Shown here: positions 1-7,026 of the stretch, one piece after another
How positions within the stretch are numbered: the first letter of the stretch is position 1
Layout of the letters: every line of letters begins with the position of its first letter
Source of the DNA: DASUAO01 sp046484625
Lineage (GTDB): Bacteria; Actinomycetota; Acidimicrobiia; IMCC26256; PALSA-555
Length of the DNA stretch: 11,123 bases
Direction: 5' to 3'
Assembly: GCA_046484625.1 (NCBI GenBank)
Contig: JAWOIO010000062.1
Span: 1-11,123 of the forward strand
Translations under genes and position numbers: made by a program
Notes under the pieces: generated by a model
The model's input: only the letters and a program-made list of their open reading frames with translations
What the model was told of the DNA's origin: nothing
Databases searched by the model: none

Positions 1-340
1 GCTTCGTCGCCAACGGCGTGCGGACCTTCGTCGGTCGGGTCCAGCGCTTCAGGTGCTTGCGTACATGATCGATCTCGTTGAGGAGGAAGCCGACCTCGGT
101 CGCCCACGCCTCGAGTGACGGCTTGCCGACGTCGCCCGCGAGGGCCTCGAGCAGCTCGGACTCCCGTTCGATGAGAGCGTCCCGCAGTGCCTGCAGCTGG
201 CCGAGCCGCCACTCGAGCGGGCGCGTACGCCCGGAGTCGAACGTGGTGCGCAGACGCCCGACGAGCGCGGCGGCGTCGAGGCCCGGGGTCGCCGGGGTGG
301 CGGGCGGCGTGGGGGCGGGACGAGGCGCGGTCGTGGTCAT
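1..340 (-). CDS. Aldehyde dehydrogenase, class-3-like, N-terminal part (cut by window start)
   Basis: Only the first 113 codons are visible; the gene runs off the left edge. After a Pro/Ala/Thr-rich leader (residues 2-19) comes an N-terminal helical region typical of class 3 (coniferyl/fatty) aldehyde dehydrogenases: FDSGRTRPLEWRLGQLQAL near 34-52, then LAGDVGKPSLEAWATEVG near 67-84, and KRWTRPTKVRTPLA near 98-111. This family oxidises aldehydes to acids with NAD(P)+. The cofactor-binding and catalytic Cys/Glu regions lie outside the window, so activity cannot be judged. The ATG at 340 overlaps the stop of the HAD gene as ATGA, and an AAGGA ribosome site lies 6 nt upstream inside that gene, so translation is probably coupled. 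In context it would take the aldehyde made by the GMC enzyme and pass an acid to the acyl-CoA synthetase; this role is inference. Confidence 0.85.
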   Translation of the reverse strand, partial: MTTTAPRPAPTPPATPATPGLDAAALVGRLRTTFDSGRTRPLEWRLGQLQALRDALIERESELLEALAGDVGKPSLEAWATEVGFLLNEIDHVRKHLKRWTRPTKVRTPLATK

Positions 341-1065
341 ACGGGGTCCTTTCCGGGGAGCAGGTCGAGGACCCGCCGGAGGTCGGGAGCGGTCTCGACC
401 GTCTCGCTCGTGAGGTCGTGGGGGGCGGTGGTGTCGGGCCAGTGGCCGTCGCGCTGGAGATAGAGGGGCGTCATTCCCAGCTGGCGAGGCCCGACGACGT
501 CGGGACCCCAGGTGTCGCCGACGAACAGGACGTCGTCGGGGGCGACACCCACCTTGTCGAGGGTGTGCTCGAAGATCCGGGGATGGGGCTTGCGGGCGCC
601 GGCCCACGCCGACGACACGACGACGTCGACAGAGTCGGTGAGGCCCGCCTCGTCGACTGCCTCCGCGAGGTCCCAGTCCCAGTTGGAGCAGATGGCGAGC
701 AGCATCCCGGTGTCGCGAGCGGCGGCGAGCACGTCCACGACCTCGTCGTAGGGCTCGAGGACGCGGGTCTCCTGTCCGGCCCGGAACTTGTCCATCACGA
801 GCTCGTACTCGCCCGGGTGGAGATCGGTGTCGGCGAGCATCGCGAGGAGGCGCTGGCGCTGCCACTCGACATAGTGGTCGCGGCTCTCGGAGTGCTCGAC
901 GTGCTCCACGCCGTCGAGCCCGTCGTTCCACCACTTGTTCTTGGTGTCCTCGTCGAGCTCGACCCCGTGCTCCGCGAGCACGACGTCGACCGCGACCCAC
1001 TGGGTGGCACGAGCGAGCGTCCCGTAGAAGTCGAGCAGGACCGCAGAGATGGGCATGGCGGTCAT
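337..1065 (-). CDS. HAD-superfamily hydrolase (haloacid-dehalogenase-like)
   Basis: A 242-residue protein with all four HAD motifs. Motif I is LLDFYGTLA with nucleophile Asp12; motif II is ICSNWD with Ser127; motif III is the Lys159 in GARKPHP; motif IV is FVGDTWGPD with Asp184 and Asp189. A helical cap fills roughly 20-100 (C1 type). Motif I reads DFYGT, not the DxDGT of classical phosphatases. A tyrosine in this place is known from L-2-haloacid dehalogenases and relatives, so the second acid of phosphatases is absent here. The substrate cannot be named: dehalogenation, or hydrolysis of a small phosphate ester, are both possible. The ATG at 1065 has GGAGGG 7 nt upstream, which favours it over Met4. 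The gene lies 36 bp after the cyclase gene and overlaps the aldehyde dehydrogenase start by 4 bp, so it is an operon member. Confidence 0.9.
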   Translation of the reverse strand: MTAMPISAVLLDFYGTLARATQWVAVDVVLAEHGVELDEDTKNKWWNDGLDGVEHVEHSESRDHYVEWQRQRLLAMLADTDLHPGEYELVMDKFRAGQETRVLEPYDEVVDVLAAARDTGMLLAICSNWDWDLAEAVDEAGLTDSVDVVVSSAWAGARKPHPRIFEHTLDKVGVAPDDVLFVGDTWGPDVVGPRQLGMTPLYLQRDGHWPDTTAPHDLTSETVETAPDLRRVLDLLPGKDPV

Positions 1066-1101
1066 GGTACGGCCCTCCGGGTTCGGGGCGTCGAGCGCGA
1101 G

Positions 1102-2940
1102 CTATTTCGGGACGACGACGCGCGCCTCGGCTCGGGACGGGTCGACGACGACCTTGTAGAGCGGCACCGGCTCGTCGAGGCCCTTGAGGGCGACGGCGCC
1201 CATGAACTCCGTCTCGGGCGCGTCGCTGAGCCGATCCTTCATCGACTCCGGGATGACGATCTCGCCCTTCCCGGCCTGGCCGCAGAGCCGGGACGCGAGG
1301 TTCACCGTGTCGCCCACGATGTCGTACTGGCGACGCTTCCCGCCTCCGACGTGCGCGGCGACCACGTCGCCGGAGTTCATCCCGATCCCGAACGCGATGG
1401 GCGGCAGGTTCAGGTCCTTCAGCTCCTCGTCGAGCTCGGTGACGCGTCGCTGGATCTCCATCGCACACTCGAGCGCGACCTGGGGGTGGTTCTCGACGGG
1501 GAGCGGCGCACCCCAGACCGCGAACACCTCGTCGCCGACGAACTTCAGGACCGTGCCGCCGCTCTCGAGGATGATCTGCGTGGTCAGCTCGTAGAAGCTG
1601 TTCAGCATCTTCCGGACCCCGGCGGGCTCCAGCGTTGCCGACATCGACGTGAACCCGCGGAGGTCGCAGAAGAGGCAGCTGGTGTCGAGGCGCTCACCCG
1701 ACATGTGCTCCTCGAGGTGGCCCGACTCCTCGAGCTGGCGAGCGACCTCCTCGGGGACGTACTGCGCGAAGAGCGACGACACCCGTCGCCGCTTGCGGGT
1801 CTCGGTGGCGTAGCGGACGGCGAGCGCGAGCACGAACGACGCGGCGATCGCCAGGAAGCCGTAGACGACGTTGAGGATCTGGCCGGCGTCGAAGCGCACG
1901 AACGAGACCAGCAAGAAGCCGATCGCGATCAGGAAGGTCAACACCGCGGACAGCCAGACCGGGAGGAACAGCACCACGAACGCGACCAGTGCAGCGAGGA
2001 GCGCGACCCACAGGGCGGTGGTCGTGGTGCTCGCCTCTGCGAGGTACGAGGACGTGAGCATGGTGTTCAGCGCGTTGGCGTGGATGAGCACGCCCGGGAA
2101 CGTGTTCGACTTGTCGGTGGGGACGGGGAACGTGTCCTTGAGCGTCGGGTCCGTCGCGCCGACGAACACGACCTTGCCCCGCAGTCGCTCGGGCGAGATG
2201 GTCCCGTCGACGACGTCGATCGCCGAGATGACCCGTCGGTCCTCGTCGGGATCGAGCCCCGCGCTCCAGTTCAGCCGGAGCGCGTGGCGGCCCTCGGTCG
2301 GGATGAACCGACCCGCCACCTGGATGCCGTCGGGGCGGATGATCGGCGGTCCTTGCTCGCCGGCGAGCTCGCGGAGCGCCGCCACGGACAGGGCGGGGAG
2401 CAGGACGCCGTTCCGGTCCACCACGAGCGGCAGGGAGCGGACCACGCCGTCGGCCCGGTCCGCCTTCACCTCGGTGACGCCCAGGGTGACGCTGGGCTGG
2501 TCGGCCAGCAGGGGGATCGGTGGCTCGAACGCGGTCACGTCGAAGAGGGTCGGATCCGACGGGGACGGGGCGCTCTCGGCGATCGCGGCGAGCACGACGC
2601 TCGGGAGCCCGGCGAGGGCCGTCGCCAGCTCGTCGTCGAACTCCCGGGTCGGGGAGAAGAGGATGTCCCACACCGCCACGCGCACTCCGGCGGCGGCGAA
2701 CTGCCGGGCGAGCTGCGCGTGGACGCTGCGCGGGGGGAGCGCGCCGTACCGACGCACGAACGCGTCGTCCATGCCCACCACCACGATCTCGGGGCTGGTC
2801 TTCGCCGAAGGGAAGAGGGCGTCCGAGGCACGCCGCTGGAACCCGGAGAGGGCATCCGCGCCGGAGCCGACGATCGCCAGTGCGGTGACGACGACCGTGA
2901 TCAGCGCGATCGACACCAGTCGACGCAGGTACTTGCTCAT
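1102..2940 (-). CDS. Membrane class III adenylate cyclase with CHASE2 sensor domain
   Basis: A 612-residue membrane protein expected to make cAMP from ATP. Residues 8-25 are an N-terminal membrane anchor. Residues about 35-295 match a CHASE2 extracytoplasmic sensor (IVVVGMDD at 52-59, GKVVFVGATDPTLKD at 255-269, GVLIHANALNTML at 283-295). Three more membrane segments follow at about 309-329, 331-348 and 358-377, then a catalytic domain from about 415. All class III key residues are present: metal-binding Asp426 (CDLRGFT) and Asp470 (KFVGDE), purine-selecting Lys466 and Asp540 (QYDIVGD), and transition-state Asn547 and Arg551 (VNLASRL). The Lys/Asp pair points to ATP, not GTP. It lies 31 bp after the GMC gene and 36 bp before the HAD gene, which is unusual inside a catabolic operon. 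No clear Shine-Dalgarno precedes the ATG. Instead a short GTG frame (2960-2937) ends in a TGA that overlaps the ATG. Confidence 0.95.
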   Translation of the reverse strand: MSKYLRRLVSIALITVVVTALAIVGSGADALSGFQRRASDALFPSAKTSPEIVVVGMDDAFVRRYGALPPRSVHAQLARQFAAAGVRVAVWDILFSPTREFDDELATALAGLPSVVLAAIAESAPSPSDPTLFDVTAFEPPIPLLADQPSVTLGVTEVKADRADGVVRSLPLVVDRNGVLLPALSVAALRELAGEQGPPIIRPDGIQVAGRFIPTEGRHALRLNWSAGLDPDEDRRVISAIDVVDGTISPERLRGKVVFVGATDPTLKDTFPVPTDKSNTFPGVLIHANALNTMLTSSYLAEASTTTTALWVALLAALVAFVVLFLPVWLSAVLTFLIAIGFLLVSFVRFDAGQILNVVYGFLAIAASFVLALAVRYATETRKRRRVSSLFAQYVPEEVARQLEESGHLEEHMSGERLDTSCLFCDLRGFTSMSATLEPAGVRKMLNSFYELTTQIILESGGTVLKFVGDEVFAVWGAPLPVENHPQVALECAMEIQRRVTELDEELKDLNLPPIAFGIGMNSGDVVAAHVGGGKRRQYDIVGDTVNLASRLCGQAGKGEIVIPESMKDRLSDAPETEFMGAVALKGLDEPVPLYKVVVDPSRAEARVVVPK

Positions 2941-2971
2941 GATCGCCGCGCCGTGCTCACCGGGAGGGAGG

Positions 2972-4675
2972 TTAGGCGGGCGCGGGCCGCTCGGACCGGA
3001 GGGGCTCCTGGCCCGCGAGTTCCCGCGCGGCGCGGATCGCGAGGGCCACGATGGTGAGCGTCGGGCCGTAGCCGGTGCTCGTCGGGAACACCGACGAGTC
3101 GGCCACCATCACGTTCTCGACGTCGTGGAGGCGTTGCCAACGGTCGCACACGCTGGTGCGGGGGTCGTCGCCCATGCGGGCGGTCCCCATCACATGGCGG
3201 GACTGCGGGGTCGGGTCGGGGTTCCGGCCCCCCGGGCCCTCGACGGGCGGTGAGGTCACCCAGAACGTGGTCTCGGCGCCGGCCGCGCGCATGACGCCCT
3301 CGAGGCGCGGGGCCCAGTGCTCGGCGCACGCCACCTCGTGGCGGTGGGGACGGTACGTCGCCCGACCGGCCGGGAAGCCCCAGACGTCGGTGACGTGCGG
3401 GTCGAGGTCGATGCGGTTCGTGACCTGGGGCAGGTCCTCGCCCTGCATCGTGAACACGACCATCCGATCGCGCATCGGCGACTCGAGCATGCCGCGGGTG
3501 TGTCCCTCGCCCATCGGGAGGTGCACCGCCTCCATGATCGGGTGGGCCGCGCCGCCGTGCTCCACGATCCCGCCCCGGAAGTAGGGGAGGCCGGCATCGC
3601 GAGCGGCGGCGATCGCGACGTCGTCGAGGAGCATCGGGTCGTCCATGAGGTGGGTGACGGACCGCCCGCGGTGCGCGTGCAGGCGGAACCCGAAGATGCC
3701 GAGCGCCAGCGTCTGGAAGTGGACCATCAGGTAGCGCCCGACGACGTCGGGATTCCCCATCTCCGAGCGCAGCAGCAGGCGCGGCGTCTCGAACGCGCCG
3801 GCGCCGAGCACGACGTGCTCGGCGGTCACCTCGTGGGCCTCGCCATGCGCGTCGAGATAGCGGACGCCAGTCGCGCGCCGTCCGCCGGCGTCGCGCACGA
3901 TCTCGGTCACGTAGGACTCCGGGCGGATCTCGCAGCGACCGGTCACGAGGGCGTGGCGCAGCGGCGCCACCGGGTCGCCCTTCGCCTCGATCGGGCAGCC
4001 GTAGAAACCGCAGAAGCCACAGTTGTTGCAGGCGGGACGGCCGTCGTACTCGACGCTGTTCACACCGGTCGGGGCCCGGTACGGGTGGTACCCGAGCTCG
4101 GTGGCGGCCTGCGACGTGACGACCGCGCAGAACATGTCGGGACCGGGCGGCATCGGGTACGGCCCGGAGCGCCACGCCGCGAACGGGTTGGCCCGCGCGT
4201 CGCCGGCCACGCCGACGAGCCGCTCCGCCTCGGAGTAGTAGGGCTCGAGCTCGTCGTAGTCGAGGGGCCAGTCGACGACGTCGGCGCCCTCGATCGGTCC
4301 GAGCTCCGAGCGCGCACGGAAGTCCACCTCGCGGAAGCGGGGGAGCTTCCCGTCGGCGTGGAAGCCCCCGCCCCCGACGGTCGAGGGGAGGTTGTTCACC
4401 TCGCCGGTGTGCAGGCGGTCGCCGTCGGCCTCGGAGTGGCGGAAGGTGCGCGGCTCGAGCCAGGGATCGGGGCCGAGGAAGTGGCGGGTCGTGAGCTTGA
4501 TCTCGTCGTTGCTGACCTCACCGAGCGGCCCGAAGGGGGCGTCGAGCGACAGCAGGTGGTTGCGTCCCTTCTCGAGCATGATCACGGACTTGCCCGCGGC
4601 GGTGAGCACGTCGGCGACCGTGGCGCCCGCGGGGCCGCTGCCGATGATCACCGCGTCGCAGTCGCGTTCAGTCAC
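2972..4675 (-). CDS. GMC-family FAD-dependent alcohol/sugar dehydrogenase, large subunit
   Basis: A 567-residue flavoprotein. The FAD dinucleotide fold begins at once (VIIGSGPAG at 9-17, acidic LEKG at 34-37). A flavin-contact stretch STVGGGG lies near 98-104, ETPRLLLRSE (a GMC signature region) near 296-305, and a C-terminal catalytic region with His494 in RHVMGTARMG. A cysteine cluster CNNCGFCGFYGC spans 216-227 (Cys216, 219, 222, 227). It resembles the cysteine region of dehydrogenases such as FAD-glucose/gluconate dehydrogenase, where cysteines bind an Fe-S centre, and also long-chain alcohol oxidases; cluster binding here is inference. The second catalytic position, normally Asn or His before P-x-x-T, is Gly537 (GYGPTLT). 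There is no signal peptide. The start is GTG at 4675, overlapping the subunit-3 stop by 8 bp, so the two are coupled and likely form a complex. Expected reaction: alcohol to aldehyde or ketone. Substrate unknown; a sugar or sterol-type alcohol is possible. Confidence 0.9.
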   Translation of the reverse strand: MTERDCDAVIIGSGPAGATVADVLTAAGKSVIMLEKGRNHLLSLDAPFGPLGEVSNDEIKLTTRHFLGPDPWLEPRTFRHSEADGDRLHTGEVNNLPSTVGGGGFHADGKLPRFREVDFRARSELGPIEGADVVDWPLDYDELEPYYSEAERLVGVAGDARANPFAAWRSGPYPMPPGPDMFCAVVTSQAATELGYHPYRAPTGVNSVEYDGRPACNNCGFCGFYGCPIEAKGDPVAPLRHALVTGRCEIRPESYVTEIVRDAGGRRATGVRYLDAHGEAHEVTAEHVVLGAGAFETPRLLLRSEMGNPDVVGRYLMVHFQTLALGIFGFRLHAHRGRSVTHLMDDPMLLDDVAIAAARDAGLPYFRGGIVEHGGAAHPIMEAVHLPMGEGHTRGMLESPMRDRMVVFTMQGEDLPQVTNRIDLDPHVTDVWGFPAGRATYRPHRHEVACAEHWAPRLEGVMRAAGAETTFWVTSPPVEGPGGRNPDPTPQSRHVMGTARMGDDPRTSVCDRWQRLHDVENVMVADSSVFPTSTGYGPTLTIVALAIRAARELAGQEPLRSERPAPA

Positions 4676-5237
4676 GTCCCGTCACCTGCTCGTCGGTGTA
4701 GCCCCGCGGCTGCACGTCGCCCTCGTAGGCGATGGCGCGCCAGCCTGCGAGGTCGCGGTTGCCCCCGTACTCGGGTGCCCCGTAGGCGCCCTCGCAGGCG
4801 TGCGGATGCAGGATGCCCAGGAGCTCGGGCTGCTCGCGCAGGCGCCGGAGCCGCTCACCGGGCTCGCATTCCGGGAAGTCGTCGCCCAGCTCGGCGAGGC
4901 CGTCCCGGTAGATCTCCTGCCAGCCGCGGGTCGGGCCGTTGCGTTCGCGTTCGGGGATGCCGCGCGAGCCCTCGATGCGGGTGCGCCACGCGAGCTCCTC
5001 GTGCCGTCCGAGCGGGAGGAACGTCGCAAAGCCCGGCTCGCCCCCCTTGCGACCCGAGAACGGACCACCCGCGAAGATCCTGGGCGGGTGGACGTCGAAC
5101 GCGCTGAGCAGCCCGTCGACGTAGTCGGCGACCCCGAGCGCGGCACCGCCCGGGTGGTCTTCGAGAGGTGGGATGAGCGCGTCGGCGGCGGCCTCGACGG
5201 CGGCGTGCTCCCCTTCGGTGAGGAACGCGTCCCCCAT
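4668..5237 (-). CDS. Gluconate 2-dehydrogenase subunit 3 family protein (small subunit of GMC dehydrogenase)
   Basis: A 189-residue protein whose C-terminal half carries the family's recognisable pattern: GILHPHACEGAYGAPEYGGN followed by RDLAGWRAIAYEGDVQPRG. It also has an N-terminal helix, FLTEGEHAAVEAAADALIPP, typical of this group. Subunit-3 proteins are small chaperone/partner subunits of GMC dehydrogenases, needed for folding, export or assembly of the large subunit. In known three-subunit enzymes this subunit carries a Tat signal; here no twin-arginine or hydrophobic leader is seen, and no cytochrome c gene is adjacent. The ATG at 5237 is preferred because GGGAG lies 5 nt upstream. An ATG four codons earlier at 5249 (MGDAMGDA) is possible but has no ribosome site. 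The frame stays open further upstream to 5642, but that would overlap the divergent synthetase gene. Confidence 0.85.
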   Translation of the reverse strand: MGDAFLTEGEHAAVEAAADALIPPLEDHPGGAALGVADYVDGLLSAFDVHPPRIFAGGPFSGRKGGEPGFATFLPLGRHEELAWRTRIEGSRGIPERERNGPTRGWQEIYRDGLAELGDDFPECEPGERLRRLREQPELLGILHPHACEGAYGAPEYGGNRDLAGWRAIAYEGDVQPRGYTDEQVTGRD

Positions 5238-5323
5238 CGCGTCTCCCATCGAGTTCGTCGGCCTGTTCGTCGCGGCGTTCGTCGAGGCGTCCCCGGGTCG
5301 GGCGCACCGGGCGTTCGGTGTAC

Positions 5324-5339
5324 CTGACGCCCGTGTCAG
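5324..5339. promoter_or_regulatory. 16-bp palindromic operator candidate, copy 1
   Basis: CTGACGCCCGTGTCAG is an inverted repeat (CTGAC..GTCAG with matching R/Y flanks) in the divergent intergenic region. A sequence of the same form lies at 10318-10333. It overlaps the proposed -35 of the synthetase promoter, a common place for a repressor site. The binding protein is unknown; no regulator gene is in the window. Confidence 0.5.
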
Positions 5340-5353
5340 CGGCATCGTAACCT
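5324..5353 (+). promoter_or_regulatory. Putative promoter of the acyl-CoA synthetase gene
   Basis: CTGACG (5324-5329) resembles the actinobacterial -35 TTGACN. It is followed after 18 bp by TAACCT (5348-5353), which fits the TANNNT -10 pattern. Transcription would start near 5360, leaving a leader of about 23 nt with GAGAGG at 5371-5376. This is pattern matching only. No convincing promoter was found for the opposite (GMC) direction. Confidence 0.4.
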
Positions 5354-5381
5354 GGCGGCCTTTCCCGGATGAGAGGTTACG
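5346..5381. repeat. 8-bp inverted repeat spanning -10 region and ribosome site
   Basis: CGTAACCT (5346-5353) and its exact reverse complement AGGTTACG (5374-5381) flank 20 nt, just before the synthetase ATG. The right arm contains part of the GAGAGG ribosome site. In a transcript starting upstream the arms could pair and hide that site; otherwise they could be a protein-binding site covering the -10 element. Confidence 0.45.
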
Positions 5382-5382
5382 C

Positions 5383-6939
5383 ATGGCCGATGAGCAGAGC
5401 GCCCCGGTCCGTGGCATCAGCGCGTGGGCTCGGACGGAGCCGGACCGCCCCGCGATGCTGCTCGACGACGAGGTGCGGACGTTCGGGGAGCTCGAGGCGC
5501 GGGCGGGAGCGCTCGCCGGCGCGCTGTCCGAGCGAAGCGTCGGGGCCGACGGCCGGGTCGCGATCATGCTCCCCAACGGGTTCGAGTTCTTCGAGACCTG
5601 GGCCGCCGCGACGAAGCTCGGCGCGTCGGTGGTGCTCGTCAACTGGCACCTGAAGACCGACGAGCTCGCCTACATCCTGGGCGATTCGGGCGCGCAGGTG
5701 CTCGTCGCCCACGCCGAGCTGGCCGAGCACTTCGGACCCGCGCTCGCGGCCACGCCCGGCTGCTCGCTCCTCGTGGTGGGTGGCGATCCCCAGCCCGGGC
5801 TGGGGGAGGGGTTCGAGCGCGCCGTCGCCGCCGCCTCCGACCGCGCGGTGGCGACCGACGTCGGCGGGCTCGCATCACCGATCTTCTACACGTCCGGCAC
5901 GACCGGAAGACCCAAGGGTGTCGTCCACGGGGTGTCCGACCCGGACGCCGCGGCGCGCAACATGGAGGGTCAGGTCGCGCTCTGGGGCTGGACCTCGGAC
6001 GACCGCTACATCCTCTCCGGTCCCGCGTACCACGGCGGACCGGGCGGCTGGGCGATGGCCGCGTTGTACGTGGGTGCGCCGATGGTCGTGCTGCGCGCGT
6101 TCGACGCGCGCGAGTGGCTGGCGCTCGTCGCCCGTCGCGGGGTGACATGCAGCTTCATGGTGCCGTCGCACTTCATCCGCATCCTCGAGGTCCCCGAGGC
6201 CGAGCGCGCGACCGTGGATCTCACGAGCCTGCGGATCATCGTGCACGCCGGTGCGCCGTGCCCGATCGACGTGAAGCACCGGATCATCGACGCGCTCGCC
6301 CCGTGCGAGATCGCCGAGCTCTACGGGATGAGCGAAGGCGGCGCGACCCGCATCTCGATGGCGGAGTGGCTCGAGCGGCCGGGGAGCGTGGGCACCCCGT
6401 GGCCGGGCGTCGAGATCCGGATCCTCGACGAGGCGGGCGAGTCGGTGCCGACCGGCGAGACCGGGATGATCTACGTCCGTCCCCCCGGGGGCATGCGGTT
6501 CCAGTACCACGACGACCCCGACAAGACGGCCGAGGCCTGGCGCGACGATGCCTTCAGCGTGGGCGACATCGGGCACCTCGATGCCGACGGGTACCTCTTC
6601 CTCACTGACCGCGCGGCCGACCTCGTCATCAGCGGCGGCGTCAACGTGTATCCGCGTGAGATCGAGGAGGTGCTCCACAGCCATCCCGAGGTCGTCGACT
6701 GCGCGGAGTTCGGTATCCCGGACGAGCGCCACGGCGAGCGTCTCCACGCGGTCGTGGAGGTGCGCACGAGCGTTCCCGACGACGCGCTCGCGGCGCACTG
6801 CCGCGCGCACCTGGCGGACTACAAGGTCCCGAAGAGCTTCGAGCTGGTCGACGAGCTGCCGCGCCAGCCCAACGGCAAGGTGCTCAAGCGCGTCCTGCGT
6901 GAGCCGCACTGGGAGGGTCGGGCGAGCCGCATCATCTGA
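5383..6939 (+). CDS. AMP-forming acyl-CoA synthetase (acid-CoA ligase, FadD-like)
   Basis: A 518-residue member of the adenylate-forming ANL superfamily. It activates a carboxylic acid with ATP to acyl-AMP and then acyl-CoA. Visible motifs: P-loop YTSGTTGRPKG at 169-179, YGMSEGG at 314-320, GDIG with Asp395, the ribose-binding/hinge segment TDRAAD near 408-413, SGGVNVYPREIEE at 417-429, and the C-terminal PNGKVLKR with catalytic Lys499. The hinge reads DRAAD, not the more usual DRxKD. The ATG at 5383 has GAGAGG 6 nt upstream; the frame is open further upstream but that part would overlap the divergent gene. Length is normal for the family. It faces the beta-oxidation genes tail to tail and probably supplies their acyl-CoA. 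The binding-pocket residues do not let me name the acid. Confidence 0.95.
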   Translation: MADEQSAPVRGISAWARTEPDRPAMLLDDEVRTFGELEARAGALAGALSERSVGADGRVAIMLPNGFEFFETWAAATKLGASVVLVNWHLKTDELAYILGDSGAQVLVAHAELAEHFGPALAATPGCSLLVVGGDPQPGLGEGFERAVAAASDRAVATDVGGLASPIFYTSGTTGRPKGVVHGVSDPDAAARNMEGQVALWGWTSDDRYILSGPAYHGGPGGWAMAALYVGAPMVVLRAFDAREWLALVARRGVTCSFMVPSHFIRILEVPEAERATVDLTSLRIIVHAGAPCPIDVKHRIIDALAPCEIAELYGMSEGGATRISMAEWLERPGSVGTPWPGVEIRILDEAGESVPTGETGMIYVRPPGGMRFQYHDDPDKTAEAWRDDAFSVGDIGHLDADGYLFLTDRAADLVISGGVNVYPREIEEVLHSHPEVVDCAEFGIPDERHGERLHAVVEVRTSVPDDALAAHCRAHLADYKVPKSFELVDELPRQPNGKVLKRVLREPHWEGRASRII

Positions 6940-6948
6940 CCCACCCCG

Positions 6949-6995
6949 TTCTCGGCACGCTGGTTGTTGCTGTGCAACGTCGATCGTGCCGAGAA
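6949..6995. terminator. Nested inverted repeat between convergent genes, likely bidirectional terminator
   Basis: TTCTCGGCACG (6949-6959) pairs perfectly with CGTGCCGAGAA (6985-6995). Inside the 25-nt loop a second stem GTTGC/GCAAC (6966-6970, 6974-6978) closes on a 3-nt loop. It sits 9 nt after the synthetase stop and 31 nt from the opposing stop at 7027. There is no long T-run, which is common for hairpin terminators in GC-rich actinobacteria. The rest of the 87-bp gap holds nothing else recognisable. Confidence 0.6.
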
Positions 6996-7026
6996 GCCCG
7001 GGGTGTCGCCCCCAGCGGGTCGCTCG

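Noticed and set aside
187..3057. A 956-codon open frame on the plus strand, antisense to the HAD and cyclase genes
   Set aside because: Its product is a low-complexity Asp/Glu/Arg/His/Val string with no motif, and the minus strand holds two clear families with full catalytic motifs. Long antisense frames are expected in GC-rich coding DNA.
3317..5107. A 596-codon plus-strand frame antisense to the GMC and subunit-3 genes
   Set aside because: Same composition artefact; it ends in Arg/Gly/Ala-rich sequence and has no ribosome site or recognisable domain.
5173..5382. Upstream extension of the synthetase frame from an ATG at 5173
   Set aside because: It overlaps the subunit-3 coding region, has no conserved content, and the ATG at 5383 has a good ribosome site.
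4668..5642. Longer 324-codon version of the subunit-3 gene starting at 5642
   Set aside because: The added N-terminus is low-complexity and overlaps about 260 bp of the well-supported synthetase gene and its promoter region.
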